The notes below the pieces were generated by a model. The model was not told the DNA's origin. It made no database searches and worked only from the letters and a program-made list of their open reading frames with translations. 64,000 nucleotides of DNA, taken from the NCBI RefSeq assembly GCF_010509075.1, contig NZ_CP048433.1:62001-126000 (forward strand), written 5' to 3'. Positions 1 through 8,744 of the stretch are shown here, piece after piece (within the stretch, counting starts at the first letter, position 1; the number at the start of each line of letters is the position of its first letter). The translations under genes were made by a program, and so were the position numbers. This DNA is from Collinsella aerofaciens ATCC 25986 (GTDB lineage Bacteria > Actinomycetota > Coriobacteriia > Coriobacteriales > Coriobacteriaceae).

Positions 1-1746
1 GTGGCGAGTTTCGACTATATCGTGGTGGAGACCGAGCACGAGGCATTGGTGCTCGAGCGCAATCTGATTGGCCAGTACCATCCGTACTTTAACGTCGATC
101 TCAAAGACGATAAAAGCTATCCCTTTATCGCCATTACCAAGAGCGACTTGTTTCCGGCTATTAAATACACGCGAGAGCGTCATAAACCGGGAACGCGCTA
201 TTTTGGCCCCTATACCGATAGCCGTGCGGCGCGTGAGACCATCGATACGCTACGCAAGGTTATTCCTATTTGCTCGGCATCCTGTGCGGAATGGCGCCGC
301 TGCCGCCGCATCGTCGAATCTCATAAGGGCGAAGAAGACATCGTCAATATGATTTGCGCGCAAAACGGGCGTCCCTGCTTTGACTACCATGTCGGGCGCG
401 GGCCGGGCGCATGCGTCGGCGCGATTTCCCCTGCCGACTATGCCAAGAACGTCAAACGTGTCGAACGTTTCTTGTCGGGCCATCGCAAGGATGTCGTTGA
501 CGAGCTTACGTCCGAGATGACGGAGGCAGCCGAGACGCTCGATTTTGAGCGTGCGGCGCGCGTCAAGCGTCGCCTGGAAGTCATTAGGGGCCTGGACGAT
601 CGCCAACAGGTCGTTTTTCCATCGAGCGTCGATATCGACGTCATCGGCTTCTATCGCGAAGAGACTATCTCTGCCGCCTGTGTCTTTGTCGTTCGCGAGG
701 GCCGAACGGTTCGAACTTGTGAGTTCATCCTCGATAAAGGCCTGGATGTCGACGAGGAAGAGCTTCAATCGGGCTTTCTTAAGCGCTATTACGACGAGAC
801 GGCTGATATTCCAGCCGAGATCAATCTCTCTGTCGAGCTTGAGGATGCCGAGGCGTTGGGGGAGTGGCTTGCGGGCAAGCGCGAACGCTCTTGCCATCTC
901 CATAGGCCGCAGCGCGGCGAAAAGCACCGCCTGCTCGATATGGCTTCCAAAAATGCGCGCCATGCCCTCATGCGCTACATGATGCGCACGGGGTATGCTG
1001 ACGATCGCACCAATCAAGCGCTCCTGGAGCTCGAAAGCGCGCTGGCGCTGCCTGCGCCGCCGTTGCGCATCGAGTGCTTCGATATCTCGACGTTGCACGG
1101 CACCTTTACCGTCGCTTCGATGGTGGTATTTACCAATGGCCGTGCCGACAAGGGCCAGTATCGTCGCTTTAAAATTCAGGCCGAATTGGACGAGGCGAAC
1201 GACTTCGTATCGATGTCCGAGGTTCTGGGGCGTCGCTATGCTCCCGAGCGCATGGCGGACGAGCGCTTTGGCTCGCGCCCCGATTTGCTCGTTGTCGATG
1301 GCGGCAAACCGCAATTGACCGCTGCAATTAAGCAACTTGAGGCGCTTGGCCTCGATATACCAGTTTGTGGCTTGGCAAAGGCCGATGAGGAAGTTTTCGT
1401 GCCGTGGGACGAGACCCCCGTCGTGCTGCCGACCGGCTCCGCTTCGCTTTATCTGATCAAGCAGGTTCGCGATGAATCCCACCGATTTGCGATTACGTTC
1501 CATCGCGAGTTGCGCGATAAGGCTATGACGGTTTCGGTGCTTGACGACGTTCCGGGCGTGGGACCCACCAGAAAACGTGCCATTATGCGCCATTTTGGCT
1601 CGATGAAGCGTTTGCGCGCGGCAAGCGAGCAGGAGATTGCGGAAGTTCGAGGCGTTCCGGCCGATGTCGCCAAAGCGGTCCACGAGGCACTTGTTGCATG
1701 GAATGCCGAGCGCGCCCAGGCATCGGCCAGCCGTTCCGAAAACTAA
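1..1746 (+). CDS. uvrC: UvrABC excinuclease subunit C, 5'-truncated by the window edge
   Basis: UvrC makes both incisions in nucleotide excision repair after UvrA/UvrB find the lesion. The reading frame is open from base 1. The visible protein begins inside the GIY-YIG nuclease domain, so about 50-60 N-terminal residues should lie upstream; the GTG at base 1 is probably not the true start. After a cysteine-bearing segment come the UVR motif (LDFERAARVKRRL, near residue 180), the RNase H-like C-terminal nuclease (IECFDIS, near residue 357) and helix-hairpin-helix motifs (DDVPGVGPTRKRAIMRHFG). All 581 visible residues fit the family. The gene ends 365 bases before the transporter operon. Confidence 0.94.
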   Translation: MASFDYIVVETEHEALVLERNLIGQYHPYFNVDLKDDKSYPFIAITKSDLFPAIKYTRERHKPGTRYFGPYTDSRAARETIDTLRKVIPICSASCAEWRRCRRIVESHKGEEDIVNMICAQNGRPCFDYHVGRGPGACVGAISPADYAKNVKRVERFLSGHRKDVVDELTSEMTEAAETLDFERAARVKRRLEVIRGLDDRQQVVFPSSVDIDVIGFYREETISAACVFVVREGRTVRTCEFILDKGLDVDEEELQSGFLKRYYDETADIPAEINLSVELEDAEALGEWLAGKRERSCHLHRPQRGEKHRLLDMASKNARHALMRYMMRTGYADDRTNQALLELESALALPAPPLRIECFDISTLHGTFTVASMVVFTNGRADKGQYRRFKIQAELDEANDFVSMSEVLGRRYAPERMADERFGSRPDLLVVDGGKPQLTAAIKQLEALGLDIPVCGLAKADEEVFVPWDETPVVLPTGSASLYLIKQVRDESHRFAITFHRELRDKAMTVSVLDDVPGVGPTRKRAIMRHFGSMKRLRAASEQEIAEVRGVPADVAKAVHEALVAWNAERAQASASRSEN

Positions 1747-2111
1747 ACGCGCTTCTAAACAACTGATATACATGATTGGCTGATTTTCAATCATTTATTT
1801 CGCGGCGATTACCTGCTGATTTCGGGTTTTATTAACGCTAAAACGTTTGACTAGCCATGGTGAATAACCCTGCTATCCTGCGGGTTGACGAAGACTGATA
1901 TCTCACCTCGCCGATACATACTGTCTGTCGAATCGTTTGTCAATGAATTCGGTGAACGGTAGTAAATACCGTTCAAGCGTATGTATGTATCGGTCGCCGA
2001 GCGCGGCACCCAAGTTGGGTTTGTCGGTAGGTAAGGTATATATCGTCCGCAAGTTGCGCGGGGGCAAGTCTAGGTGCTCCCGGGTAAGATTCTCTATTGA
2101 TAGGAGAAGAC
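1747..2111 (+). promoter_or_regulatory. Leader with nested inverted repeats upstream of the nan transporter operon
   Basis: No gene is seen in this 365-base gap. A perfect palindrome with arms GAACGGTA and TACCGTTC lies at 1954-1974. It sits inside a wider inverted repeat with 10-base arms CCGATACATA at 1911-1920 and TATGTATCGG at 1984-1993. The small palindrome has the size of a dimeric repressor site; the wider repeat could be an RNA hairpin or a second site. A possible -35 box TTGACT is at 1847-1852, but no convincing -10 box follows at normal spacing. An operator for a sialic-acid-responsive regulator is an inference from the downstream genes. Confidence 0.5.
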
Positions 2112-3725
2112 ATGGCCATCATCAACAAGGGTATGTCCAGGCGTTCGTTCCTCGGCCTCACCGGCAGCGTCGCTGCTGTCGCAGGGCTTGGTCTCACCGG
2201 CTGCGGTGGCAGCTCTAGCGACGAGGGTTCCGCTTCCGGTTCCACCGATTCCGCCAACCGTGGCGGCGGCGTGATCACCGCTGGTTCCGCTTACGCTCCG
2301 TCCAGCTTCGACCCCGCCAGCACCGGCTCCGCTGTGGGCCTGGGTGCTAACTGGCACGTCGTCGAGGGCCTCTACGGCATCGATTACCACGACTACAGCA
2401 CCTTCAACGAGCTCGCCACCGACGACCCCAAGTCTGTGGACGACACCACTTTCGAGGTTACCATCCGCAAGGGCGCCAAGTTCTCCGATGGCACCGAGGT
2501 CACCGCTGACGATGTCGTTGCATCCTACACCGCTTGCGCCGCTTCCGCTACCTATGCTCCGTTCTTCCAGCCCTTCGAGTCCATCGAGGCTAAGGACGCC
2601 AGCACCGTGACGGTCAAGACCAAGGTCCCCAACTTCTCTCTGCTCAAGGATCGTCTTGCCATCATCCGCGTTACCCCGGCCACCCAGACCGAGGAGGATC
2701 GCGCCAAGCAGCCGATCGGCTCCGGCCCCTGGATGTACGACTCTATCTCCGATACCGAGATCACCCTGGTTCCCAACCCCGAGTACAACGGTGAGTATGC
2801 TGCCGAGGATAAGAAGATCCAGTACAGCATCCTGACCGACCCCACCGCTCGCGTTACCGCTCAGCAGGAGGGCTCCACGCTCGTTATGGAGCTCGTTACC
2901 GCTGACGCCGTCGACCAGCTCGAGAGCGCCGGCTGCAAGATCGATAACGTTCAGGGTTTCGGCACCCGCTTCATCATGTTCAACGTCGCCAAGGAGCCTT
3001 GGAACAACGTCAAGGTCCGTCAGGCTGTCATGTATGCGCTCGACACCGAGAAGATGGTCAGCAACACCTTCGCCGGCCTTGCCACCGCTGCCAGCTGCTA
3101 CCTGCCCAAGAGCTTCACCAATTATCATGAGGCTTCCACGGTGTACAAGACCGACGCCAAGAAGGCTAAGAAGCTCATCGAGGAGTCCGGCATCACCCCG
3201 GGTGCCATCACCCTGCGCACCACCGACAACGAGCAGATCAAGGGCATGGCCGCCCAGGTCAAGAACGACCTCGACGCTCTCGGCTTTGAGGTGACCATCC
3301 AGACCGATACCTCGCCGGCCACCTACGCTGCCATCGACGGCGGCGAGGCCTACGATATCCTCCTTGCCCCTGGCGATCCTTCCTGCTTCGGCGCTGACCC
3401 CGACCTGCTGCTCAACTGGTGGTATGGCGACAACGTCTGGATGCAGACCCGTTGCCCGTGGAAGGAGTCCGCTGAGTGGCAGAAGCTTCACGGTCTCATG
3501 GACGAGGCTCTTGCCGCCGAGGGCGACGAGCAGCAGAAGAAGTGGAACGAGTGCTTCGACATCATCGCCGACAACGCCGTTCTGTACCCCGTTGTCCACG
3601 TCAAGACCGTCTCCGCTTCCTGGGACGATCCGTCCACCGCGCCCAACGGCGAGGCTCTCGACGGCTTCAAGGGCATCGGCACGACGAGCATGTCCTTCAG
3701 GGGCGTTGCGACCGTCAAGGCGTAA
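2112..3725 (+). CDS. ABC transporter substrate-binding lipoprotein, Opp/Dpp family (probable sialic-acid binding)
   Basis: This 537-residue extracytoplasmic solute-binding protein belongs to the SBP_bac_5 (peptide/nickel) family. The ATG is preceded by TAGGAGAAG; an in-frame TTG 15 bases upstream lacks a ribosome site and was rejected. The signal is a twin-arginine type (SRRSFLG, residues 9-15) ending in lipobox LTGC with Cys31, so it is probably exported folded and lipidated. It heads a set of transporter genes followed by nanA, nanK and nanE. Sialic acid is therefore inferred as ligand, but sequence alone cannot exclude a peptide ligand. Confidence 0.85.
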   Translation: MAIINKGMSRRSFLGLTGSVAAVAGLGLTGCGGSSSDEGSASGSTDSANRGGGVITAGSAYAPSSFDPASTGSAVGLGANWHVVEGLYGIDYHDYSTFNELATDDPKSVDDTTFEVTIRKGAKFSDGTEVTADDVVASYTACAASATYAPFFQPFESIEAKDASTVTVKTKVPNFSLLKDRLAIIRVTPATQTEEDRAKQPIGSGPWMYDSISDTEITLVPNPEYNGEYAAEDKKIQYSILTDPTARVTAQQEGSTLVMELVTADAVDQLESAGCKIDNVQGFGTRFIMFNVAKEPWNNVKVRQAVMYALDTEKMVSNTFAGLATAASCYLPKSFTNYHEASTVYKTDAKKAKKLIEESGITPGAITLRTTDNEQIKGMAAQVKNDLDALGFEVTIQTDTSPATYAAIDGGEAYDILLAPGDPSCFGADPDLLLNWWYGDNVWMQTRCPWKESAEWQKLHGLMDEALAAEGDEQQKKWNECFDIIADNAVLYPVVHVKTVSASWDDPSTAPNGEALDGFKGIGTTSMSFRGVATVKA

Positions 3726-3789
3726 GACTCGCTTGAGTCTGTATGCAGGATGTCGGCCGTTGGGACCGTATCCTCATAGTTGAAACAAA

Positions 3790-3819
3790 GACCCGGGCGG
3801 CAACGATGTCGCTCGGGTC
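3790..3819 (+). promoter_or_regulatory. Intercistronic hairpin between binding protein and permease genes
   Basis: Arms GACCCGGGCG and CGCTCGGGTC pair over ten positions with one G-U. No run of T follows, so full termination is unlikely. Such hairpins after binding-protein genes often protect the upstream mRNA and raise its dose relative to the permeases; that role is inferred. A similar hairpin lies after oppA at 21848. Confidence 0.55.
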
Positions 3820-3882
3820 TTGTAATGAGTATCCGTACTCATATACCAGTTGGTCCTACCGACAAAAGAAAGGGGAGAGAAC

Positions 3883-4839
3883 GTGAACAACTTGCTACGT
3901 TTGATTGGAAGGCGTCTTGTGGCGCTGCCGATCATGGCATTGGGCGTCACCGTCCTGGTGTTCTTCCTTATGTCGTTCTCCAAGACCGACCCCGCCTACA
4001 CGGCGTTGGGTGACGGTGCCTCGCCCGAGGCGGTTGCCGAGTACCATGAGAAGTATGGTCTGGACGACCCCTGGCCTGTGCGCTACGTGCGCTATATGGG
4101 CGATTTGATTCATGGCGACATGGGTACCTACGGCGCTGCCCGCAACTCCGTTGCCAAGCGCATCTCCACGGCCCTGCCCGTCACGATGCAGCTGACCTTC
4201 ATCGGTCTTGCCATCGGTGCGGTCGTTTCGTTTTTGCTCGGCGTCATCGCGGCACTGTATCGCGACAAATGGCCGGACCAAGTGATCCGCGTCTTTTCCA
4301 TCGCCGGCTTGGCAACCCCGTCGTTCTGGCTTGCCGTTCTGTTGATCCTGCTGTTCTCTTCCTACCTTAAGGTGCTCCCGGCATCGGGTGCTCTGCCTCA
4401 CTTCACCACGAATCCGGTTGGCTATCTGGGGCGTATGATCATGCCCGCTATCGCCTTGGCATTTCCGCTGACGGGCCAGATGACTCGTATCGTGCGTACC
4501 GCCATGGTCGAGGAGCTCGACAAGGACTATGTCCGTATGGCTCGTGGCGCCGGCGTTCCCGAGAAGGTCGTCGTCGGCATCAACGTTCTTCGCAATGCGC
4601 TGATCACCCCGGTCACCACCCTCGGTCTTAAGATCGGCTACCTCATGGGCGGCGCCGTCGTCATCGAGGTTATCTTCAACCTCCCCGGCATGGGCACTGC
4701 GATTCTGCAGGGCGTTCAGGGCAACGAGGCGAACCTGGTTCAGGGCGTCGTTATCGTCGTTGCTCTTGCCTTCATCATCATCAACATCGTGGTTGACATG
4801 CTCTACCTGCTCATCAACCCGCGCATCAGGACGGTGTAG
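3883..4839 (+). CDS. ABC transporter permease, DppB/OppB family
   Basis: This 318-residue inner-membrane permease has about six transmembrane segments and the binding-protein-dependent transport domain. The cytoplasmic coupling loop that contacts the ATPase is visible around RMARGAGVPEKVVVG. I chose the GTG start because AGGGGAGAG precedes it by a few bases; an upstream in-frame start at 3850 has no such site. It lies 3 bases before the permease-ATPase fusion, indicating a single transcript. It should form the heterodimeric channel with the N-terminal half of that fusion. Confidence 0.86.
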   Translation: MNNLLRLIGRRLVALPIMALGVTVLVFFLMSFSKTDPAYTALGDGASPEAVAEYHEKYGLDDPWPVRYVRYMGDLIHGDMGTYGAARNSVAKRISTALPVTMQLTFIGLAIGAVVSFLLGVIAALYRDKWPDQVIRVFSIAGLATPSFWLAVLLILLFSSYLKVLPASGALPHFTTNPVGYLGRMIMPAIALAFPLTGQMTRIVRTAMVEELDKDYVRMARGAGVPEKVVVGINVLRNALITPVTTLGLKIGYLMGGAVVIEVIFNLPGMGTAILQGVQGNEANLVQGVVIVVALAFIIINIVVDMLYLLINPRIRTV

Positions 4840-4842
4840 ATT

Positions 4843-6858
4843 ATGGTAAAGATTCGAGAGAAGCAAACCGAGCAGCTCGAGAAGGCTGCCTCCAAGGGGC
4901 TCAAGCTCGGTGGCTGGAAGAAGATGACGCTGTCTTCTAAGATTGCCGCCGTCGTGCTGGTGCTGGTCGCCCTGACTGCGATTTTGGCGCCCCTTCTTGC
5001 CCCCTATAGCCCGGTCGAGATCTTTACGGCTCGCCAGGCTCCCGGCAACGGATTTATCTTCGGTACCGACGATAAGGGCCGCGACATTCTGTCGCGTATG
5101 CTCTACGGTGGTCGTTACTCGCTGATTATCGGCTTTGGCGCCACTGCCATGGCTCTGGTCTGCGGCTCGGTCGTGGGCGCCCTTGCAGCGGTTTCGCGCA
5201 AGTCTATCTCTGAGGCGATCATGCGTATCCTGGACATCATCATGTCCATCCCGGGTATCGCCCTCGCAGCCGTTTTCGTCTCCATCCTGGGCAATTCCGT
5301 GCCGTCGATCATTTTCGCCATCGGCTTTATGTACACTCCGCAGATCGCCCGTATCGTGCGCGCCAACATCGTGTCCGAGTACGGTGAGGACTATGTCCGC
5401 GCGGTCATCGTGTCCGGCGCCAAGGCTCCGTGGATTCTGATCAAGCATGTTCTGCGCAACTGCATCGCTCCGATCATGGTCTTCACCGTTACCCTGGTCG
5501 CAGACGCCATCATCTTCGAGGCCTCGCTGACCTTCATCGGCGCCGGCATCCAGGAGCCCACCGCTACCTGGGGCAACATCCTCGCCGACGCCCGCGGCGG
5601 CGTGCTCGCTGGCCGTTGGTGGCAGGCACTGTTCCCGGGCCTGGCCATTATGATCACCTGCCTGGCGCTCAACATCCTCTCCGAGGGTATTACCGACGCC
5701 ATGGCCGCTGCTCCCTCCGCCGCCCTGGATCCGACCGATTCCTCCAAGCGTCGCGAGGCCGATCTGCTGGTCTCCGACCCCGTTCGTGCCTACAAGGAGC
5801 AGGCTCAGTCCCTCTCCGCTCGCCTTGGCGCCCTGCGCGATGTCGAGCTCAAGCGTAACGACCGCCATGTGCCCGACGAGTCTGTCGAGCCGATTCTCTC
5901 GGTCCGTGACTTCTGCATTCAGTTTGAGCACCACGGTGACATCAACGTCGTCGACCACGTCAACTTTGACGTCCGTCCCGGCCAGACCATGGGCCTGGTA
6001 GGCGAGTCCGGCTGCGGTAAGTCCATCACCACGCTGGCCATCATGGGCCTGACCGACGATGACGAGCACCTTTCTGGTGAGGTTCTCTGGGAGGGCCGCG
6101 ATCTGCTCAAGATGAGCAAGAAGGAGTGGTTCGGCCTGCGCGGTACCGATATCGCCATGGTCTATCAGGACGCCCTGTCCTCGCTCAACCCCTCCATGCT
6201 CATTTCCGCCCAGATGAAGCAGCTCACCAAGCGCGGCGGCACCCGTAGCGCCGAGGAGCTCCTGGAGCTCGTGGGCCTCGACCCCAAGCGTACGCTCGAG
6301 AGCTATCCGCATGAGCTTTCCGGTGGTCAGCGTCAGCGCGTTCTGATCGCTATGGCCCTTACCCGCGACCCCAAGCTGGTCATCTGCGACGAGCCCACGA
6401 CCGCTCTGGACGTTACCGTCCAGAAGCAGGTCATCAAGCTGCTTAACGACCTTCAGGCCAAGCTCGGCTTTGCCATGATCTTCGTTTCGCACGACCTGGC
6501 ACTGGTCGCCGAGGTCGCCCATAACATCACGGTTATGTACGCCGGCCAGGTTATCGAGCAGGCGCCCACCAAGGAGCTGCTCACCAACCCGATCCACGAG
6601 TACACTCGCGGTCTTCTGGGTTCCGTCCTGTCCATCGAGAGCGGTTCGGGCCGCCTGCACCAGGTGCCCGGCGCCGTTCCGAGCCCGCGCGATTTCCCCA
6701 AGGGCGATCGCTTCGCACCCCGCTCGAGTCATCCGCGCATTGGCCTGGACACCCGTCCGGTCTTCAAGCGCGTGCCCGGCACCGAGCACTTCTATTCCGA
6801 GCTCCCCGACGAGGTGCTCAAGGCAAATGGTTTGACCCCTCACGCGGAGGTGATGTAG
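4843..6858 (+). CDS. Fused ABC permease (DppC-type) and ATPase (DppD-type)
   Basis: One 671-residue protein carries two subunits that are usually separate. Residues 1 to about 290 are a DppC-type permease with a cytoplasmic N-terminus. After a charged linker (about 290-345) comes an OppD-type ATPase with Walker A GESGCGKS near residue 387, signature LSGGQRQRV near 491, Walker B LVICDEP near 512 and switch histidine VSHDL. The tail has the proline-rich region typical of oligopeptide ATPases. No stop or frameshift separates the halves. From memory, some sialic-acid transporters of the SatABCD kind have a similar fusion; this is unverified. It abuts the next ATPase gene directly. Confidence 0.88.
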   Translation: MVKIREKQTEQLEKAASKGLKLGGWKKMTLSSKIAAVVLVLVALTAILAPLLAPYSPVEIFTARQAPGNGFIFGTDDKGRDILSRMLYGGRYSLIIGFGATAMALVCGSVVGALAAVSRKSISEAIMRILDIIMSIPGIALAAVFVSILGNSVPSIIFAIGFMYTPQIARIVRANIVSEYGEDYVRAVIVSGAKAPWILIKHVLRNCIAPIMVFTVTLVADAIIFEASLTFIGAGIQEPTATWGNILADARGGVLAGRWWQALFPGLAIMITCLALNILSEGITDAMAAAPSAALDPTDSSKRREADLLVSDPVRAYKEQAQSLSARLGALRDVELKRNDRHVPDESVEPILSVRDFCIQFEHHGDINVVDHVNFDVRPGQTMGLVGESGCGKSITTLAIMGLTDDDEHLSGEVLWEGRDLLKMSKKEWFGLRGTDIAMVYQDALSSLNPSMLISAQMKQLTKRGGTRSAEELLELVGLDPKRTLESYPHELSGGQRQRVLIAMALTRDPKLVICDEPTTALDVTVQKQVIKLLNDLQAKLGFAMIFVSHDLALVAEVAHNITVMYAGQVIEQAPTKELLTNPIHEYTRGLLGSVLSIESGSGRLHQVPGAVPSPRDFPKGDRFAPRSSHPRIGLDTRPVFKRVPGTEHFYSELPDEVLKANGLTPHAEVM

Positions 6859-7686
6859 ATGAGCGAGACCGCAGTCAACGGCGTCGAGCCGATCATCTTC
6901 CTTGATGACGTCCACGTCACCTTTAGGACCCGTACCGGCTCGATTCTGCACCCCAACCTGGTTCACGCCGTCCAGGGTGTAACGATTAAGCTCATGCCCG
7001 GGCAGACCATCGGCATCGTCGGCGAGTCTGGTTGCGGAAAGTCCACCACGGCTAACGTCATGTGCGGCCTGCAGGCCCCCACGAGCGGCAAGGTCTACTT
7101 TAAGGGCAAGGACGTTACCAAACGTACCGCCGAGGACCGTCGCCACATGGGTCGCGTCATCTCGGTCGTGTTCCAGAACCCGGCCACGGCGCTCAATCCC
7201 CGCATGGTCGTTCGCGAGCAACTGCTCGACCCCATGCGCGTCCACAACCTGGGTACCGAGGCCGAGCAGGAGAAGCGCGTCAAGGAGCTCTTGGAGCTCA
7301 CCGGCCTGCCCAGCTCCGCCGCCGAGGTTCTTCCCGGCCAGCTTTCGGGCGGCCAGCGCCAGCGCGTGGCAATTGCCCGTGCCCTGTCGCTGAACCCCGA
7401 TGCCATCATCGCCGACGAGCCCACCTCGGCTCTGGACGTTTCGGTCCGCGCGCAGATTCTGAACCTGCTGACCGACCTTAAGAAGGAGCTCGGCCTGGCC
7501 ATGGTGTTCATTAGCCATGACATCCAGACGGTCCGCTATATCTCTGACGACATCATCGTTATGAATGGCGGCAAGATCGTCGAGCAGGGCGAGGCCAAGC
7601 AGGTCTTCCAGCACCCTCAGGACCCCTACACCAAGATGCTGCTCGGCGCTGCGCCGTCGCTGCTGCATCCCAAGCTCGGCGAGTAG
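6859..7686 (+). CDS. ABC transporter ATP-binding protein, DppF/OppF family
   Basis: This 275-residue cytoplasmic ATPase has Walker A GESGCGKS near residue 55, signature LSGGQRQRV near 161, Walker B AIIADEPTSALD and switch ISHD. It starts immediately after the stop of the fusion gene and should heterodimerise with the fused ATPase half. The C-terminal extension is short compared with OppF of the second transporter in this window (275 against 342 residues), so it lacks the cysteine-rich tail seen there. Confidence 0.88.
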   Translation: MSETAVNGVEPIIFLDDVHVTFRTRTGSILHPNLVHAVQGVTIKLMPGQTIGIVGESGCGKSTTANVMCGLQAPTSGKVYFKGKDVTKRTAEDRRHMGRVISVVFQNPATALNPRMVVREQLLDPMRVHNLGTEAEQEKRVKELLELTGLPSSAAEVLPGQLSGGQRQRVAIARALSLNPDAIIADEPTSALDVSVRAQILNLLTDLKKELGLAMVFISHDIQTVRYISDDIIVMNGGKIVEQGEAKQVFQHPQDPYTKMLLGAAPSLLHPKLGE

Positions 7687-7702
7687 CCTCGCTTTCCCTC
7701 CC

Positions 7703-7730
7703 GTGCGCCCGGTTCCCTTGCCGGGCGCAC
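7703..7730 (+). promoter_or_regulatory. Intercistronic hairpin between ATPase and esterase genes
   Basis: Perfect 10-base arms GTGCGCCCGG and CCGGGCGCAC enclose an 8-base loop. There is no following T run, so it looks like an mRNA-stability or processing element rather than a strong terminator. It separates transporter genes from catabolic genes. Confidence 0.5.
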
Positions 7731-7766
7731 CTCCGTTGCGATTTCGAAAGGTTGGGTTCACGAGCC

Positions 7767-8744
7767 ATGCCAAGTGCTCAGGAGCTACAACAGCAATTTG
7801 GTGAATATCGAGGCGCCATGCCCCGTCCATCAGATTTCGATCTCTTTTGGAAGGATCGCATGGCCGAGGCTGACGCCGTCGGGCTTGACTATGCGATCGA
7901 GGCGGCATCGGTCACCGATGCCGTGACCTGCCAGCTTTTCGATCTCTGGTATACCGGCATGTGTGGCGCTCGCCTGCACGCCAAGTACCTTAAACCTGTC
8001 TCGGACGAGCCCATGCCATTGGTACTTCAGTTCCATGGATATCCAGGTGCGAGTCGCAGCTGGTTTGAGCAGGCATCGTTTGCGGGCATGGGCATGGCGC
8101 TCATTGCTCTCGATTGTCCTGGTCAAGGAGGTCCGTCCGAGGACATTGGCGGATTTGAGGGCACAACGGTCGCGGGCCATATCGTCGCCGGTATCGACGG
8201 TGACCCGGCCAACCTCTACTATGTCCGCTTGCACCAAGATATTCGCATTCTGTGCCGTATTGTTCGCGAGCTCGAGGGCATCGATCTTGCCCGTGTGTTT
8301 GTGAACGGCGCGTCGCAGGGCGGCGGTTTGGGTATAGCGACCTGTGCGCTTAACAGCGAGCTTATCAATCGCGCCGTCATCCTCTATCCCTTCCTGTCGG
8401 ATTTCCGCCTGGTCTGGGATTTGGATGCCGACGACATCGCCTACGAGGGCCTGCGCTATTGGTCTCGCTGGTTTGACGAGGACTCGACTCGTATCGACGA
8501 AGCCTATGCCAAGCTGGCGTACTTCGATTCCAAGAACTTTGCCCCCATGGTCAAATGCCCCGTGCTGTTTGGCACGGGCACAGCCGATATCGTCTGCCCT
8601 CCGGCGACGCAGTTTGCAGTCTACAACAACCTGACCTGCGAAAAGCGTCATGAGTTCTTTGAAGGCTTCGGTCACGAGGAGATTCAGGATTTTGACGATC
8701 TGATCATTCCGTTTTTCTGCAAGGGAGGGGAGGCTCATGTCTAA
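7767..8744 (+). CDS. Acetyl-xylan-esterase / cephalosporin-C-deacetylase family esterase, possible sialate O-acetylesterase
   Basis: This 325-residue alpha/beta hydrolase has the AXE1 family layout. The oxyanion region is FHGYPG, the nucleophile elbow is GASQGGG with Ser183, the acid is near Asp274 (GTADIV) and the histidine lies in FGHEE near residue 302. The ATG was preferred to an upstream TTG because AAAGG lies before it. No signal peptide is visible, so it acts in the cytoplasm. Its place between a transporter and nanA suggests it removes O-acetyl groups from imported sialic acids; substrate is inferred. Confidence 0.78.
   Translation: MPSAQELQQQFGEYRGAMPRPSDFDLFWKDRMAEADAVGLDYAIEAASVTDAVTCQLFDLWYTGMCGARLHAKYLKPVSDEPMPLVLQFHGYPGASRSWFEQASFAGMGMALIALDCPGQGGPSEDIGGFEGTTVAGHIVAGIDGDPANLYYVRLHQDIRILCRIVRELEGIDLARVFVNGASQGGGLGIATCALNSELINRAVILYPFLSDFRLVWDLDADDIAYEGLRYWSRWFDEDSTRIDEAYAKLAYFDSKNFAPMVKCPVLFGTGTADIVCPPATQFAVYNNLTCEKRHEFFEGFGHEEIQDFDDLIIPFFCKGGEAHV

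Noticed and set aside
250-1794. Long minus-strand open frame opposite uvrC (514 residues)
   Set aside because: It is the complement of a well-supported gene in a GC-rich genome, has no ribosome site or recognisable domain, and runs past the uvrC end only by chance.
3895-7908. 1337-residue minus-strand open frame across the transporter genes
   Set aside because: It lies opposite several clear genes on the plus strand. Its composition (His, Asp, Gly, Arg rich) is what reversed coding sequence of this base content gives.
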